A stretch of 64,000 bases of DNA, taken from an uncultured Flavobacteriaceae bacterium (GTDB lineage Bacteria; Bacteroidota; Bacteroidia; Flavobacteriales; Flavobacteriaceae). The first letter of the stretch is position 1. Every line of letters begins with the position of its first letter. The notes beneath the pieces are model-generated. The model was not told the DNA's origin. It worked only from the letters and a program-made list of their open reading frames with translations, and searched no databases. Shown piece after piece: positions 53,062 to 61,912 of the stretch. The translations under genes and the position numbers were made by a program. The stretch lies in assembly GCA_947502635.1 (NCBI GenBank), contig CANNAN010000002.1, forward strand, positions 248,001-312,000, in the 5' to 3' direction.

Positions 53062-53742
53062 TGCTTACAAAGAATTTGAGTTTTAAACATTATCCCTTTA
53101 AATCTATGTATTATAATTATATAAGACGAACAATACAAGTAGAAATAGGAGGATGAATATTTTGTCTTTAAAACCATTTTTAGGTCTTATTTAATTTATT
53201 AAAAAGAAGGTAGATCCTCACGATTGAATCTCTTCTGCTTATCTATATAAATTACTCTGTTGTGATATAATACACGAGGTATAAATTTGTTGTCATTTTT
53301 GGTGGGTCATATTTTATTGTAATGCTTTAGACAAAGTCAGTAGTCGGGTTGTTTTCTGTATTAATAGCTTATAATAAAAATGTTTTAGTAAAGGTGCATA
53401 ATAATATACTTTTTAGTGTCTTTTTTAGAGTAATATTCTACTTACTTTTAACTAGATATATCAGTTATTTTGTGTTTAGGTTTCTAATTCAAGAATAGCA
53501 ACTTTTATTATGGTATTGGTAATTAGAGTGCCAATATTTTATCAAATATGAATTATTTTGTAAAAAAATTCCATTTTATTAATGAATAAAAACTGACCAT
53601 GTATAAAAAACTTATCAATTTTAATAGGTTATAACTAATCAAAGTGTTATATTTAAATCAATTTGAGTGCCCCACACTATGTTCAGTATTAAAATATGTA
53701 ATGTCTAGTTTGAAAATTAATATGTAAATAAGATTTCAGAAA

Positions 53743-55329
53743 ATGAAGAAGAGTTTGAATTTACAAAAAATGCTTAAAGCTATTATTTTTATAGTGTGTT
53801 TATCTGTAAATGCACAAGAGCCTTATGGCACTAACAAATATATTGACAAGGCTAAACTTTTAACAGCTAAGAATTTAGATAGTGCTATTTATTATCTAAA
53901 AATGGGTATTGATTATTATTCCACTCAAAAGGATACAATAAACCTTATTAATAGTTTATGCGAACTTTCAGCATTGCATGACAATGTATTGGATTATGGA
54001 AAATCGTACGATGGTTACTGGAATGCCTTAATTTTAGCAGACTTGTCGAATGATGATATTTCTAAAACTAGAATTTACCAAGAATTGGGCTGGTTGTATA
54101 ATTCTTACAGAAGAGAAGAAGAATCGTTACATTATTTCAACATGTCCCTTAAACTTAAGAAGAAGTTGCTTGAGGAAAAGAAAATAAGTAGAGATTATTT
54201 AGTTAGCAATTATTTCGCCATAGTTAACTGTTATAGGGGGAATAACGATCTAATAATGACTAAGGTTTATTTGGATAGTTGTCAGCTGTCCTTAAACAAA
54301 ATAAGCCCTGATAAGAAATCGTACTATGTTGAGTCTGAAATGGCTTATTATAATGCTGTAGTGGGTGGAGATTACGATGGAGCCCTTAACCATTTAAACG
54401 AAGCTAAAGCATTTTTTCAAACAAAAGATCCTTCATACCTAACCGTAATCTATTTTTTAATTGGTGAAGTATACAAATTGAAAGGTAATTTTGATGAAAG
54501 TGTGAAACATTACAAGGAATCGCTTAAATTTTCGAAAATGTACAACAAGCATTTGGGTTATAAGCAATTTAACTACGAGGCATTATCTCAGTTACACTAT
54601 AATGAAGGTAATTACAAAGAAGCCTTCCATTTTAAAAATAATGCGCAAGAGTTAAACGAAAAAATATTTGGAAGGCGAAGTAAGAACAACAAGCATTTAT
54701 TTGAAATAAAAGACCGGTATAGGCTTCAAAAAGAAAAAGAAAAAGCACTGCTTAAGGAGGCGCGAATTGAAAAACTCGAAAATCAAAAAAGAATAGGTTT
54801 TCTGCAAAATATTTTGATGGGGGTCGTTGTTGTTTTTTTGCTAATGTATAGTCTTCTTTTTTTTAGAAACTTAAGAAGGAAACATAAGTTGGAAAAAGAA
54901 AAGACCAATGAGGTCATGAAGCTAAAAAACAGAGAGCTTACGGCTTCTGCCTTGCAATTAATCGAAAAAGAAAAATTTATAGTTAAACTAAAAGAGAGTA
55001 TATCTAAAAGTGATGCGATAGATTCGAGGGCAATACATAGCATGATTAATGGTTATCAAAATTCTCCTGGTGGTAATTGGAAAGAATTTGAGGCAAGGTT
55101 TACTTCTGTAAATCAAAGTTTTTATGATAAAATTCGAAATAAATACCCTGATTTGGGTCGAACGGATTTAAAGATTTGCGCTTTGATTAAACTGGGTTTT
55201 TCTAGTAAAGAAATGTCCTCTTTACTGGGTATTACATTAGAGAGTGCACATACATCTAGGTACAGATTAAGAAAAAAACTAAAATTAAAAAAAGGAATGA
55301 ATCTTGTCGACTTTATGGCTACGATATAA
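53743..55329 (+). CDS. TPR-containing LuxR-type transcriptional regulator with membrane helix
   Basis: 528 residues. Signal or anchor helix at the start (AIIFIVCLSVNAQ); tetratricopeptide repeats at about 50-290 (RIYQELGWLYNSYRREEESL, VIYFLIGEVYKLKGNFDESV); coiled coil; one transmembrane helix near 355 (ILMGVVVVFLLMYSLLFF); a second coiled coil; and a C-terminal LuxR/GerE helix-turn-helix (LIKLGFSSKEMSSLLGITLE). Periplasmic TPRs may sense a ligand and signal to the cytoplasmic HTH. Its place inside the locus suggests it controls the GH and Sus genes. Confidence 0.88.
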   Translation: MKKSLNLQKMLKAIIFIVCLSVNAQEPYGTNKYIDKAKLLTAKNLDSAIYYLKMGIDYYSTQKDTINLINSLCELSALHDNVLDYGKSYDGYWNALILADLSNDDISKTRIYQELGWLYNSYRREEESLHYFNMSLKLKKKLLEEKKISRDYLVSNYFAIVNCYRGNNDLIMTKVYLDSCQLSLNKISPDKKSYYVESEMAYYNAVVGGDYDGALNHLNEAKAFFQTKDPSYLTVIYFLIGEVYKLKGNFDESVKHYKESLKFSKMYNKHLGYKQFNYEALSQLHYNEGNYKEAFHFKNNAQELNEKIFGRRSKNNKHLFEIKDRYRLQKEKEKALLKEARIEKLENQKRIGFLQNILMGVVVVFLLMYSLLFFRNLRRKHKLEKEKTNEVMKLKNRELTASALQLIEKEKFIVKLKESISKSDAIDSRAIHSMINGYQNSPGGNWKEFEARFTSVNQSFYDKIRNKYPDLGRTDLKICALIKLGFSSKEMSSLLGITLESAHTSRYRLRKKLKLKKGMNLVDFMATI

Positions 55330-55651
55330 AGGTTGTTTAAAAAAGACAAAGCTATGTTAAAATTAATGTCCGTTTTCAATAACGATCCCCATTTTTTTTA
55401 TACTACAATTAATAATAATATATCACAGTAGTTTTTTTAGATTTGATTATATTACCTACTCTCGTAAGGGTGGTAATAACACCAATATCTCATTGTATTC
55501 TCCTCATAGATCTCTTCTTTGTAATTATATTGAAAAGTGGGTGGGTTTAGGTTTGCTTTAATAGTTCATAATGTTAATCAAGTATGAAGAAATAAAGAAC
55601 AAAACTTTATGGTATTGTTTGATCGTGATCTATAAGGTTAAATCATAGATA

Positions 55652-55686
55652 AGAACCACTTATCCAAGAATAAGTGGTTCTTTTTA
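55652..55686 (+). terminator. Rho-independent terminator
   Basis: AGAACCACTTAT-CCAAGA-ATAAGTGGTTCT has a perfect 12-bp stem, followed by TTTTT on the + strand. It lies 320 bases after the LuxR-type gene, whose transcript it can end; the 55330-55651 stretch holds no gene. Confidence 0.8.
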
Positions 55687-55734
55687 CCAATGTTTTAATG
55701 AGGTTTAATCTATACTTAATTGTTCTAAAAGAAA

Positions 55735-58257
55735 TTATTTAATCTCAATACTAATAGTTTTATCTTCAAAGCCAGCAGCTCTTGCAGTAATATTTATGGT
55801 ACCAGGCTTGAATTTGGATTGTACAATCGCCAAACACCTTCCTTTAGCTGTAGTAATTTTTTTCGACTGAAAATCTTGACTATTTGATCTGGCTCCATTA
55901 TCTACCCCTAACCATCTGCAATCACCTTCAACAATAAATTCGATATCAGCATTTTCCGTTTTAACTTCTAGTCCGTTTTCGTCTAACAACTGCACTTCTA
56001 AATGAGCAACATCATAACTATCAGCTTTTAAAGTATCTTGATCTGTTGTGAATTTTAAAATAGTAGGCTTAGAAGTTGTATGTAGCTCGGCAATTACTTC
56101 TTGTCCATCAAAACCAGCCCTCGCAGTTAAAGTTCCAGCTTTAAAAGGTACATTCCAACGGAATAATCGATCTGGACATTCAGACATGCTTCTTCTTCCC
56201 AATGATTTTCCATTTAATAATAATTCCACAATAGTATGATTCGAACAGACTTCTACAACTACCATTTCACCTTCTTTATAATTCCAATGCATATTAGATC
56301 CTCTCCAATTATAGGCTCCTGCATTTTCTGGAAGTTGTTGGCCAGATATTTCGTTAGCCTTAAACCCAGATTTTTCTAAGGGAAGCGTACCTATTGAAAT
56401 ATGTGGTTTGTTTACCCAGATACTCTTAAAATAATTCCATCCTTGATATTTAAATCCTGCCAAATCTAATAAATCTCCCCAACCACTTTTATTAGGCCAA
56501 TCTCCATGTCTTTCTCCCATGTAGTCTATTCCAGTCCACATAAAAATACTAAAAATGCTAGGGTTTTCTAAAACTTGCTTCCAATCGTCCCATGTGCCTG
56601 GGTTTTCGTTAATTGTAATTTGTTTATTTGGAAAATATTTTAGTGCCCAAGGAATATCTTTATTTCTGTAACTAAAGCCAGCAATGTCTATAGCGTCTGC
56701 ATAACCACTTACCATACTTGTTTGTGGAACTACAAAATTTGCCGTTACTGGTCTGGTGGTATCTAATTCTCGTGTCCATTTACTAAGCTGCATAGAGGTT
56801 TCAGCTAAGTTGTATTCTGTTTTTTCAATCTCATCATAGCGTTTTTTCATGTCTTCTGGTGTAAATAGTGGTGCGCTACCCCAATAATTTCCAGAATCTT
56901 GCGGATCGTCAGGATTTGTCCAAAAACCAGTTACATATCTGTAGTGAAGATATGTCCATTCAATTTCATTTCCAATACTCCATTGAAAAACACTAGGGTG
57001 ATTTCTATCTCTTAGCATTGTACGCGTTAAATCTTTCTTATTCCATTTTCTGAAATGCTCTACATAACCTCTTGTAATATAGTCGTCATGCCTGTCGTGG
57101 AAGTTTAAACGTTTGTCTTTAGCATAATCAAACTCATCAAAAAACTCATTTTGAACAAGGATTCCCATTTCGTCACATAAATCTAAAAACTCCTGTGAAT
57201 ACGGGTTATGAGCTGTACGAATAGCATTTACACCACAGGCTTTTAATTTTTTAAAACGCCGCTTCCAAACACCTTTGGGAACTGCCGAACCTACCAATCC
57301 AGCTGCATGATGCAAACACACCCCTTTTACATCGGTTACTTTTCCATTTAACTTAAAACCAAAATCTTTATTAAATTCGATACTTCTAATTCCAAACGGT
57401 GTTTCGTACCTGCTTATAACACGCCCTTTTACAGAAACAATTGTTATTGCTTTATACATATTAGGGGTTTCGATATCCCAAAGTTTAGGATTTACGACAT
57501 TGAGTGAATGGCTAAATATATTCTCTGTTTTTGATGCAATGGATAATTCTTCGGAGATTTGAGCTACCTTATTATTATCAGCATCTAAAATCGAAGTCGA
57601 AAGAGTGAATGATTTATCATCATTATAATCATTTTTTACTTTTATTTCCAAATGAACATTAGCTTGTTCACTGGTAATCTTCGGAGTTGTAAGGAAGGTG
57701 CCCCAAATAGGAATATGCAATTTATCAACCGTTATTAATTTTACGTTTCTATAAATTCCACTGCCTGTGTACCAACGGCTATCTGCATATCTAGAATGGT
57801 CGACATGTACCGTTAAAATATTTTCATTACCATCTTCTTTAAGGAGTTCTGTTAAGTTAAAATATACTGGAGAGTACCCATAAGGATTTTCCCCAAGAAG
57901 TTTACCGTTTAACCAAAATGTGGCATTATTATAGACACCATCAAAAAGTACATAGGTATTTGTTTCCGACTTAATAGATGAAGTCTTAAAATGCTTTTGA
58001 TATATACCGACACCACCTGGAAGAAAACCAGTTGCGCCTTCATATTTAGAATCGAAAGACATTTCTACACTCCAATCGTGAGGCAATCTTACGGTTCTCC
58101 ATTCTTTATCTTTTAAAGGAATAAATTTAGGCTTCGTAGTATCTTTTTGTAAAGCAAATTTCCAATCGAAGTTAAAATCGGTTTCCCTTTGAGCATTTTG
58201 TGCATCTGCTGTCGACAGAAATAAAATGCTGAACACTAATAAAAATAAAAATCTCAT
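55735..58257 (-). CDS. GH2 family glycoside hydrolase (beta-galactosidase-like)
   Basis: 840 residues with a signal peptide (SILFLSTADAQ). Sugar-binding domain (FNFDWKFALQKD, YEGATGFLPGGVGIYQKHFK), immunoglobulin-like domain and a TIM barrel with acid/base Glu in QWSIGNEIEW (near 427) and candidate nucleophile Glu in ITINENPGTW (near 550). DUF4982-type and further Ig-like domains lie at the C-terminus. Probably a periplasmic exo-beta-galactosidase acting on oligosaccharides from the GH16 enzyme; a glucuronidase or mannosidase role cannot be excluded. It lies 310 bases downstream of the Sus genes, past a terminator. Confidence 0.9.
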   Translation of the reverse strand: MRFLFLLVFSILFLSTADAQNAQRETDFNFDWKFALQKDTTKPKFIPLKDKEWRTVRLPHDWSVEMSFDSKYEGATGFLPGGVGIYQKHFKTSSIKSETNTYVLFDGVYNNATFWLNGKLLGENPYGYSPVYFNLTELLKEDGNENILTVHVDHSRYADSRWYTGSGIYRNVKLITVDKLHIPIWGTFLTTPKITSEQANVHLEIKVKNDYNDDKSFTLSTSILDADNNKVAQISEELSIASKTENIFSHSLNVVNPKLWDIETPNMYKAITIVSVKGRVISRYETPFGIRSIEFNKDFGFKLNGKVTDVKGVCLHHAAGLVGSAVPKGVWKRRFKKLKACGVNAIRTAHNPYSQEFLDLCDEMGILVQNEFFDEFDYAKDKRLNFHDRHDDYITRGYVEHFRKWNKKDLTRTMLRDRNHPSVFQWSIGNEIEWTYLHYRYVTGFWTNPDDPQDSGNYWGSAPLFTPEDMKKRYDEIEKTEYNLAETSMQLSKWTRELDTTRPVTANFVVPQTSMVSGYADAIDIAGFSYRNKDIPWALKYFPNKQITINENPGTWDDWKQVLENPSIFSIFMWTGIDYMGERHGDWPNKSGWGDLLDLAGFKYQGWNYFKSIWVNKPHISIGTLPLEKSGFKANEISGQQLPENAGAYNWRGSNMHWNYKEGEMVVVEVCSNHTIVELLLNGKSLGRRSMSECPDRLFRWNVPFKAGTLTARAGFDGQEVIAELHTTSKPTILKFTTDQDTLKADSYDVAHLEVQLLDENGLEVKTENADIEFIVEGDCRWLGVDNGARSNSQDFQSKKITTAKGRCLAIVQSKFKPGTINITARAAGFEDKTISIEIK

Positions 58258-58507
58258 AAAGTTGTAATTATCTGTTTTTTGTATATGTTATATGGATGTA
58301 TTAAAGATTGTATCTTTTGTTTTCTTCAACAAATTAATTTGAAGAAGATTTATCCTTTTTTGCTTTTGATCTAAACAGAGCTGAATATATTACATTTAAT
58401 TGTAAAAGAAGGTAAAATAATAATTCTTATAAATGATGATTTGATTCTTGAGTTTATTGAGGACTTTTAAATTAGTAAGAGTAACTTTTTTAATTCCTTA
58501 ACATAAA

Positions 58508-58542
58508 TAAAAAGAGGCTGTCTTTAATAGACAACCTCTTTT
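58508..58542 (-). terminator. terminator of the Sus operon
   Basis: On the - strand: AAAAGAGGTTGTCTATTAAA then GACAGCCTCTTTTT, about 10 paired bases with one mismatch and a T run. It starts 27 bases after the stop of the surface lipoprotein gene and separates it from the GH2 gene. The remaining 58258-58507 holds no gene. Confidence 0.75.
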
Positions 58543-58568
58543 CAAACTAAACTAAACACTATCTATTA

Positions 58569-60161
58569 TTAAGGTCTTAACTCAACTTCACTAAGAGACA
58601 TATCATCTATATAGAATCTTAGAGTGTCGGCGTTATTCTCATTAAAGCCTCTTATTAACCAACTAATTTCTGCATCAGTGGAAGATTTAAAATAGAAATT
58701 TTGATAAACCCATTCTCCTGTAGGCATGTTAGAACTAAAAACAGTGGTTGCCCAATCTCCCATAGCCCAGTTATTAGCATAGAATCTAATATCTGAAGCA
58801 GCTGTACCTGTTGGCGCATTTGCAATGCCATCAACTATGTAAATCCAATACCCAATTTCGTATTCTTGACCTACTGTTAATTGGAAATTTGCATTTGCCT
58901 GCATGATCATTCCGCCAAATGGTCTATATTCTATATACATACTTTGGTTACCTGAACGTGGTTGTGCAGAATTAATTTCAATGTCATATTCGCCCCAAAG
59001 ACCTCCCCAGCCTTGGTATGGCCAATCTCCTTGGTCAGTGTTTTCTGCAGTGGTGGTTTCGAAACCAAAGTCAATACCAGTAGTTTCATAAAAATTTGCA
59101 TTTGCACCAGCAGATGTTGAAGGAACATCGGTAAATGCATCAGCGTCAACTAGATCTGCTGTTGTCATACTTCCTGGTGTGTAGGATACATATGCTATAT
59201 CATTATCATACATTCGTTCGGTATCAAATCCAAGTAAAACAACATTTTCTTCATTATCATCTAAGATAGCTTCTGTAACCGTAGGGTTAAGCGTGGTTCC
59301 ACCATTTTCTAATCTTACAGTAAAGTTAGAAGGGTTTAGACTTGTTAGATCCATGTCTCTACTAAACTCAAGTGCAACAAAACCATTTCTTTCTAAGACG
59401 CGTTCTAAAACTACAGGCTCTGTAGAAGGTATAACCTTTATGATTTTTTCAAAAGAGATCGTATCAGCATCACGGGGACGAAATCTTGAAGCTAAAAAGT
59501 CTAAGTCCCAAGATCCTAACTTATTAAATCTCATATCAATTTCATTCAAAGTGGTATTAATTCTATCTGGTTTACCTCCATTTGATGACCAAATAACATT
59601 ATCTTCTTCTCCTACTGAAGTATAAGTAAGTCTAACAGATTTACTTGCTGTAAGTTCGTTTTCTGCATCATCTGCTAGGGTTAACTCAGCTCCTGTAGAC
59701 CCATCATCATTTACATAATACAGTTTTAAATCGGCTCTAAGAGAATCTAGTACAGTCACAACAATAGTGGTATCTAATTCTCTAGCATTAATAGGCTCTG
59801 TACTGTCATCATTTGGATAAACATTACCACCGAATGTTTGGCTTAATGTAACATTATAAACTCCAGGCTTGTAAAAGACACCTTTAATAACTTGTTTTGT
59901 TGAAGTACTAGCTCCGTTTTCAGCAATAACTGATACATCAGTGCCTCCAGGTAAAGTCCATAGTCTAGAAACAACCCCTCTAGAGATATCACCAAAGTCT
60001 ATATGTCCGTTTACAGAAACTTTATTTTCAAAATCCATTTCTGAGGTCACAATTATTCTATGATTTGTGTCCGTTGTTAGAACGGACAAGTCTTCTCCAC
60101 AGCTTACTAAGAGTAAGCCTATTATAGCAAAGAAAATAGTTAAAAATTTATAGTTTTTCAT
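58569..60161 (-). CDS. surface glycan-binding-like lipoprotein with PKD and carbohydrate-binding modules
   Basis: 530 residues from ATG 60161 (TTG 60170 is an alternative). Lipoprotein signal (IGLLLVSCGEDLS). Residues about 40-125 are a PKD-like domain (GVVSRLWTLPGGTDVSV, KPGVYNVTLSQTFGG). The middle contains Ig-like strands (VVLERVLERNGFVALEFSRD). The C-terminal 160 residues are a jelly-roll carbohydrate-binding-like module (SGNQSMYIEYRPFGGM, YEIGYWIYIVDGI, RFYIDDMSLSEVEL). It follows SusD by 12 bases and fits the surface glycan-binding protein position of a Sus operon. Confidence 0.82.
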   Translation of the reverse strand: MKNYKFLTIFFAIIGLLLVSCGEDLSVLTTDTNHRIIVTSEMDFENKVSVNGHIDFGDISRGVVSRLWTLPGGTDVSVIAENGASTSTKQVIKGVFYKPGVYNVTLSQTFGGNVYPNDDSTEPINARELDTTIVVTVLDSLRADLKLYYVNDDGSTGAELTLADDAENELTASKSVRLTYTSVGEEDNVIWSSNGGKPDRINTTLNEIDMRFNKLGSWDLDFLASRFRPRDADTISFEKIIKVIPSTEPVVLERVLERNGFVALEFSRDMDLTSLNPSNFTVRLENGGTTLNPTVTEAILDDNEENVVLLGFDTERMYDNDIAYVSYTPGSMTTADLVDADAFTDVPSTSAGANANFYETTGIDFGFETTTAENTDQGDWPYQGWGGLWGEYDIEINSAQPRSGNQSMYIEYRPFGGMIMQANANFQLTVGQEYEIGYWIYIVDGIANAPTGTAASDIRFYANNWAMGDWATTVFSSNMPTGEWVYQNFYFKSSTDAEISWLIRGFNENNADTLRFYIDDMSLSEVELRP

Positions 60162-60173
60162 AATAAGCAATTT

Positions 60174-61907
60174 TTATTGATTAAAAAGTTCATTTGACTG
60201 TATTTCCGTACTTGGTATAGGGAAGTAGTTATGTTGCGCTGGGTCATAAACTCTTTGGGCAACAGAAAAATCAGGTCTAACGTTACCATTTATAACAAAT
60301 GGTTGTTCTGTAGGATCTTGTATAGATGCCAAATTATTTTGACGCCATATTTCGTCTGCTCTAAGCTCATCAAATACTTCTTGTACAATACCCCAACGTA
60401 CTAAATCTTTCCATCTATGACCTTCATAACAAAGCTCTATTGCTCGTTCAACACGACGAATATGTGTCATTACAGTTTCAGAACTTGGTGTAACCATAGG
60501 CCATTCGTCATGAACTTGTTTACTTATATGTAATTGCGGAAACATGCCTCCATTCATATCCATATATTGTTGTAGAGTGTAAACACCCGCACGACTTCTT
60601 ACCATATCAACATATTGCATAGCAGTCATATAGTCTCCATTAGCTTCAATAATGGCTTCAGCATACATCAATAGTACGTCAGCATATCTTATTTGTCTAA
60701 AATTAATACCACTACGACCCTGTGCAGGTTCTGCGGGAAGGTGATACCAATTGGAATGTTTCTTAACATAAGCAGACTGTCCGCCTCCCCATCCAGGAAT
60801 AGCACCATATGGCTCTTGATACCATAAGCCTTCTCCATTTTGTGGAGCAATGGTTCCATTCATTCTTCTAGATTCAACGTTATCGTCATTTATCGGATTG
60901 TTTGGATCTACTTCATCATTCACTAACATTTCATGTAGGTGGTACGTTGGAAGTACAGTATTGAATCCACCTGCGCCTAAACGTCCAATTTCAGTAGACA
61001 TAGTTGTAGATTCAGAACCAGTATTAAAAGGCGTATCATCTAACGGGAAGCCAGAGTTACCAGGGTTGATATCAAAAGAATAATTTACCTCAAGAATAGA
61101 CTCTTCATTAAACTCATTTTCATGCCAAAAGTTATCTGTGATATCTCTTGTGAGCGAATATATATCAGAATCGATTACTTGTTTAAATAGTCTAGCTGCT
61201 TCTGACCAGTTTTCATCAAAAAGATGAACTTTACCCATCATAGTTGTTGCAGCACCCCAAGTAATTCTTCCTATGTCTTCTCCATCCCATGTTTCCGGAA
61301 GGTTGTCTATAGCAATTTGTAAATCTGGAATGATGATAGTATTTGTTACTTCTTCAATACTTGAAAGAGGCTTATTGAAATCCTCAGTAGCACGTGCAAT
61401 ATCAGTATGTATCATTGCCCCTCCATAAGAGTGTACTAGTTGCCAATAAAAGAAAGCTCTCAAAAAACGAGCTTGCCCATCAATAATAGCTTTTGTATCC
61501 TCGTCAATTACGTCTTCATCTACAGTTTCAAGGCTAATAATAACTTGATTTGCTCTAAAAATACCAACGTAACATTCTTCCCATTTATCAATTACATGGA
61601 TAATACCATCGTTAAATGCAAGGTTTCTGAAAGCAAAAGGTCTGTACCAGGCTTCAGTACCACCTATATCTCCTAACACAAATTCTTGTACTAACTCTGC
61701 ACCACTAATAGAACGGTATTGCAAAGCGCCATATACTGTGGCAAGAGCTGACTGAAATTGGCCTTCAGTTTTCCAAAACGTCTCAGGCGTAATGAAATTT
61801 GGATTTTGTTCTTCTAAGAATACACTTTCGTTGCAACTCGTTATAACAAGCACAAAAAGCAGTGTAAGCTTAATTAAATTATTTTGTATTTTTTTCATAA
61901 TATTCAT
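60174..61907 (-). CDS. SusD/RagB-family nutrient-binding lipoprotein
   Basis: 577 residues with lipoprotein signal (LFVLVITSCNES). SusD fold: N-terminal TPR-like helices (GQARFLRAFFYWQLVHSYGG is the family's most typical segment), the RagB core with MYAEAIIEANGDYMTAMQYV, and a C-terminal ELCYEGHRWKDLVRWG. It sits on the cell surface above SusC and captures oligosaccharides. ATG 61898 is an alternative start. It lies 5 bases after the SusC stop. Confidence 0.95.
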   Translation of the reverse strand: MNIMKKIQNNLIKLTLLFVLVITSCNESVFLEEQNPNFITPETFWKTEGQFQSALATVYGALQYRSISGAELVQEFVLGDIGGTEAWYRPFAFRNLAFNDGIIHVIDKWEECYVGIFRANQVIISLETVDEDVIDEDTKAIIDGQARFLRAFFYWQLVHSYGGAMIHTDIARATEDFNKPLSSIEEVTNTIIIPDLQIAIDNLPETWDGEDIGRITWGAATTMMGKVHLFDENWSEAARLFKQVIDSDIYSLTRDITDNFWHENEFNEESILEVNYSFDINPGNSGFPLDDTPFNTGSESTTMSTEIGRLGAGGFNTVLPTYHLHEMLVNDEVDPNNPINDDNVESRRMNGTIAPQNGEGLWYQEPYGAIPGWGGGQSAYVKKHSNWYHLPAEPAQGRSGINFRQIRYADVLLMYAEAIIEANGDYMTAMQYVDMVRSRAGVYTLQQYMDMNGGMFPQLHISKQVHDEWPMVTPSSETVMTHIRRVERAIELCYEGHRWKDLVRWGIVQEVFDELRADEIWRQNNLASIQDPTEQPFVINGNVRPDFSVAQRVYDPAQHNYFPIPSTEIQSNELFNQ

Positions 61908-61912
61908 TTTTT

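Larger units (their letters stand above)
51731..53742. other. 2-kb gene-free region with decayed coding sequence
   Basis: No ORF of useful length on either strand. It contains a perfect-stem hairpin (52082-52105), two - strand fragments of former genes (52597-52710 and 52837-53061), a short + strand fragment around 52143-52240 (reading WFAEEGFFETPIIKQAKFY), and a regulator-like repeat at 53586. It separates the GH16 gene from the regulator. Confidence 0.6.
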
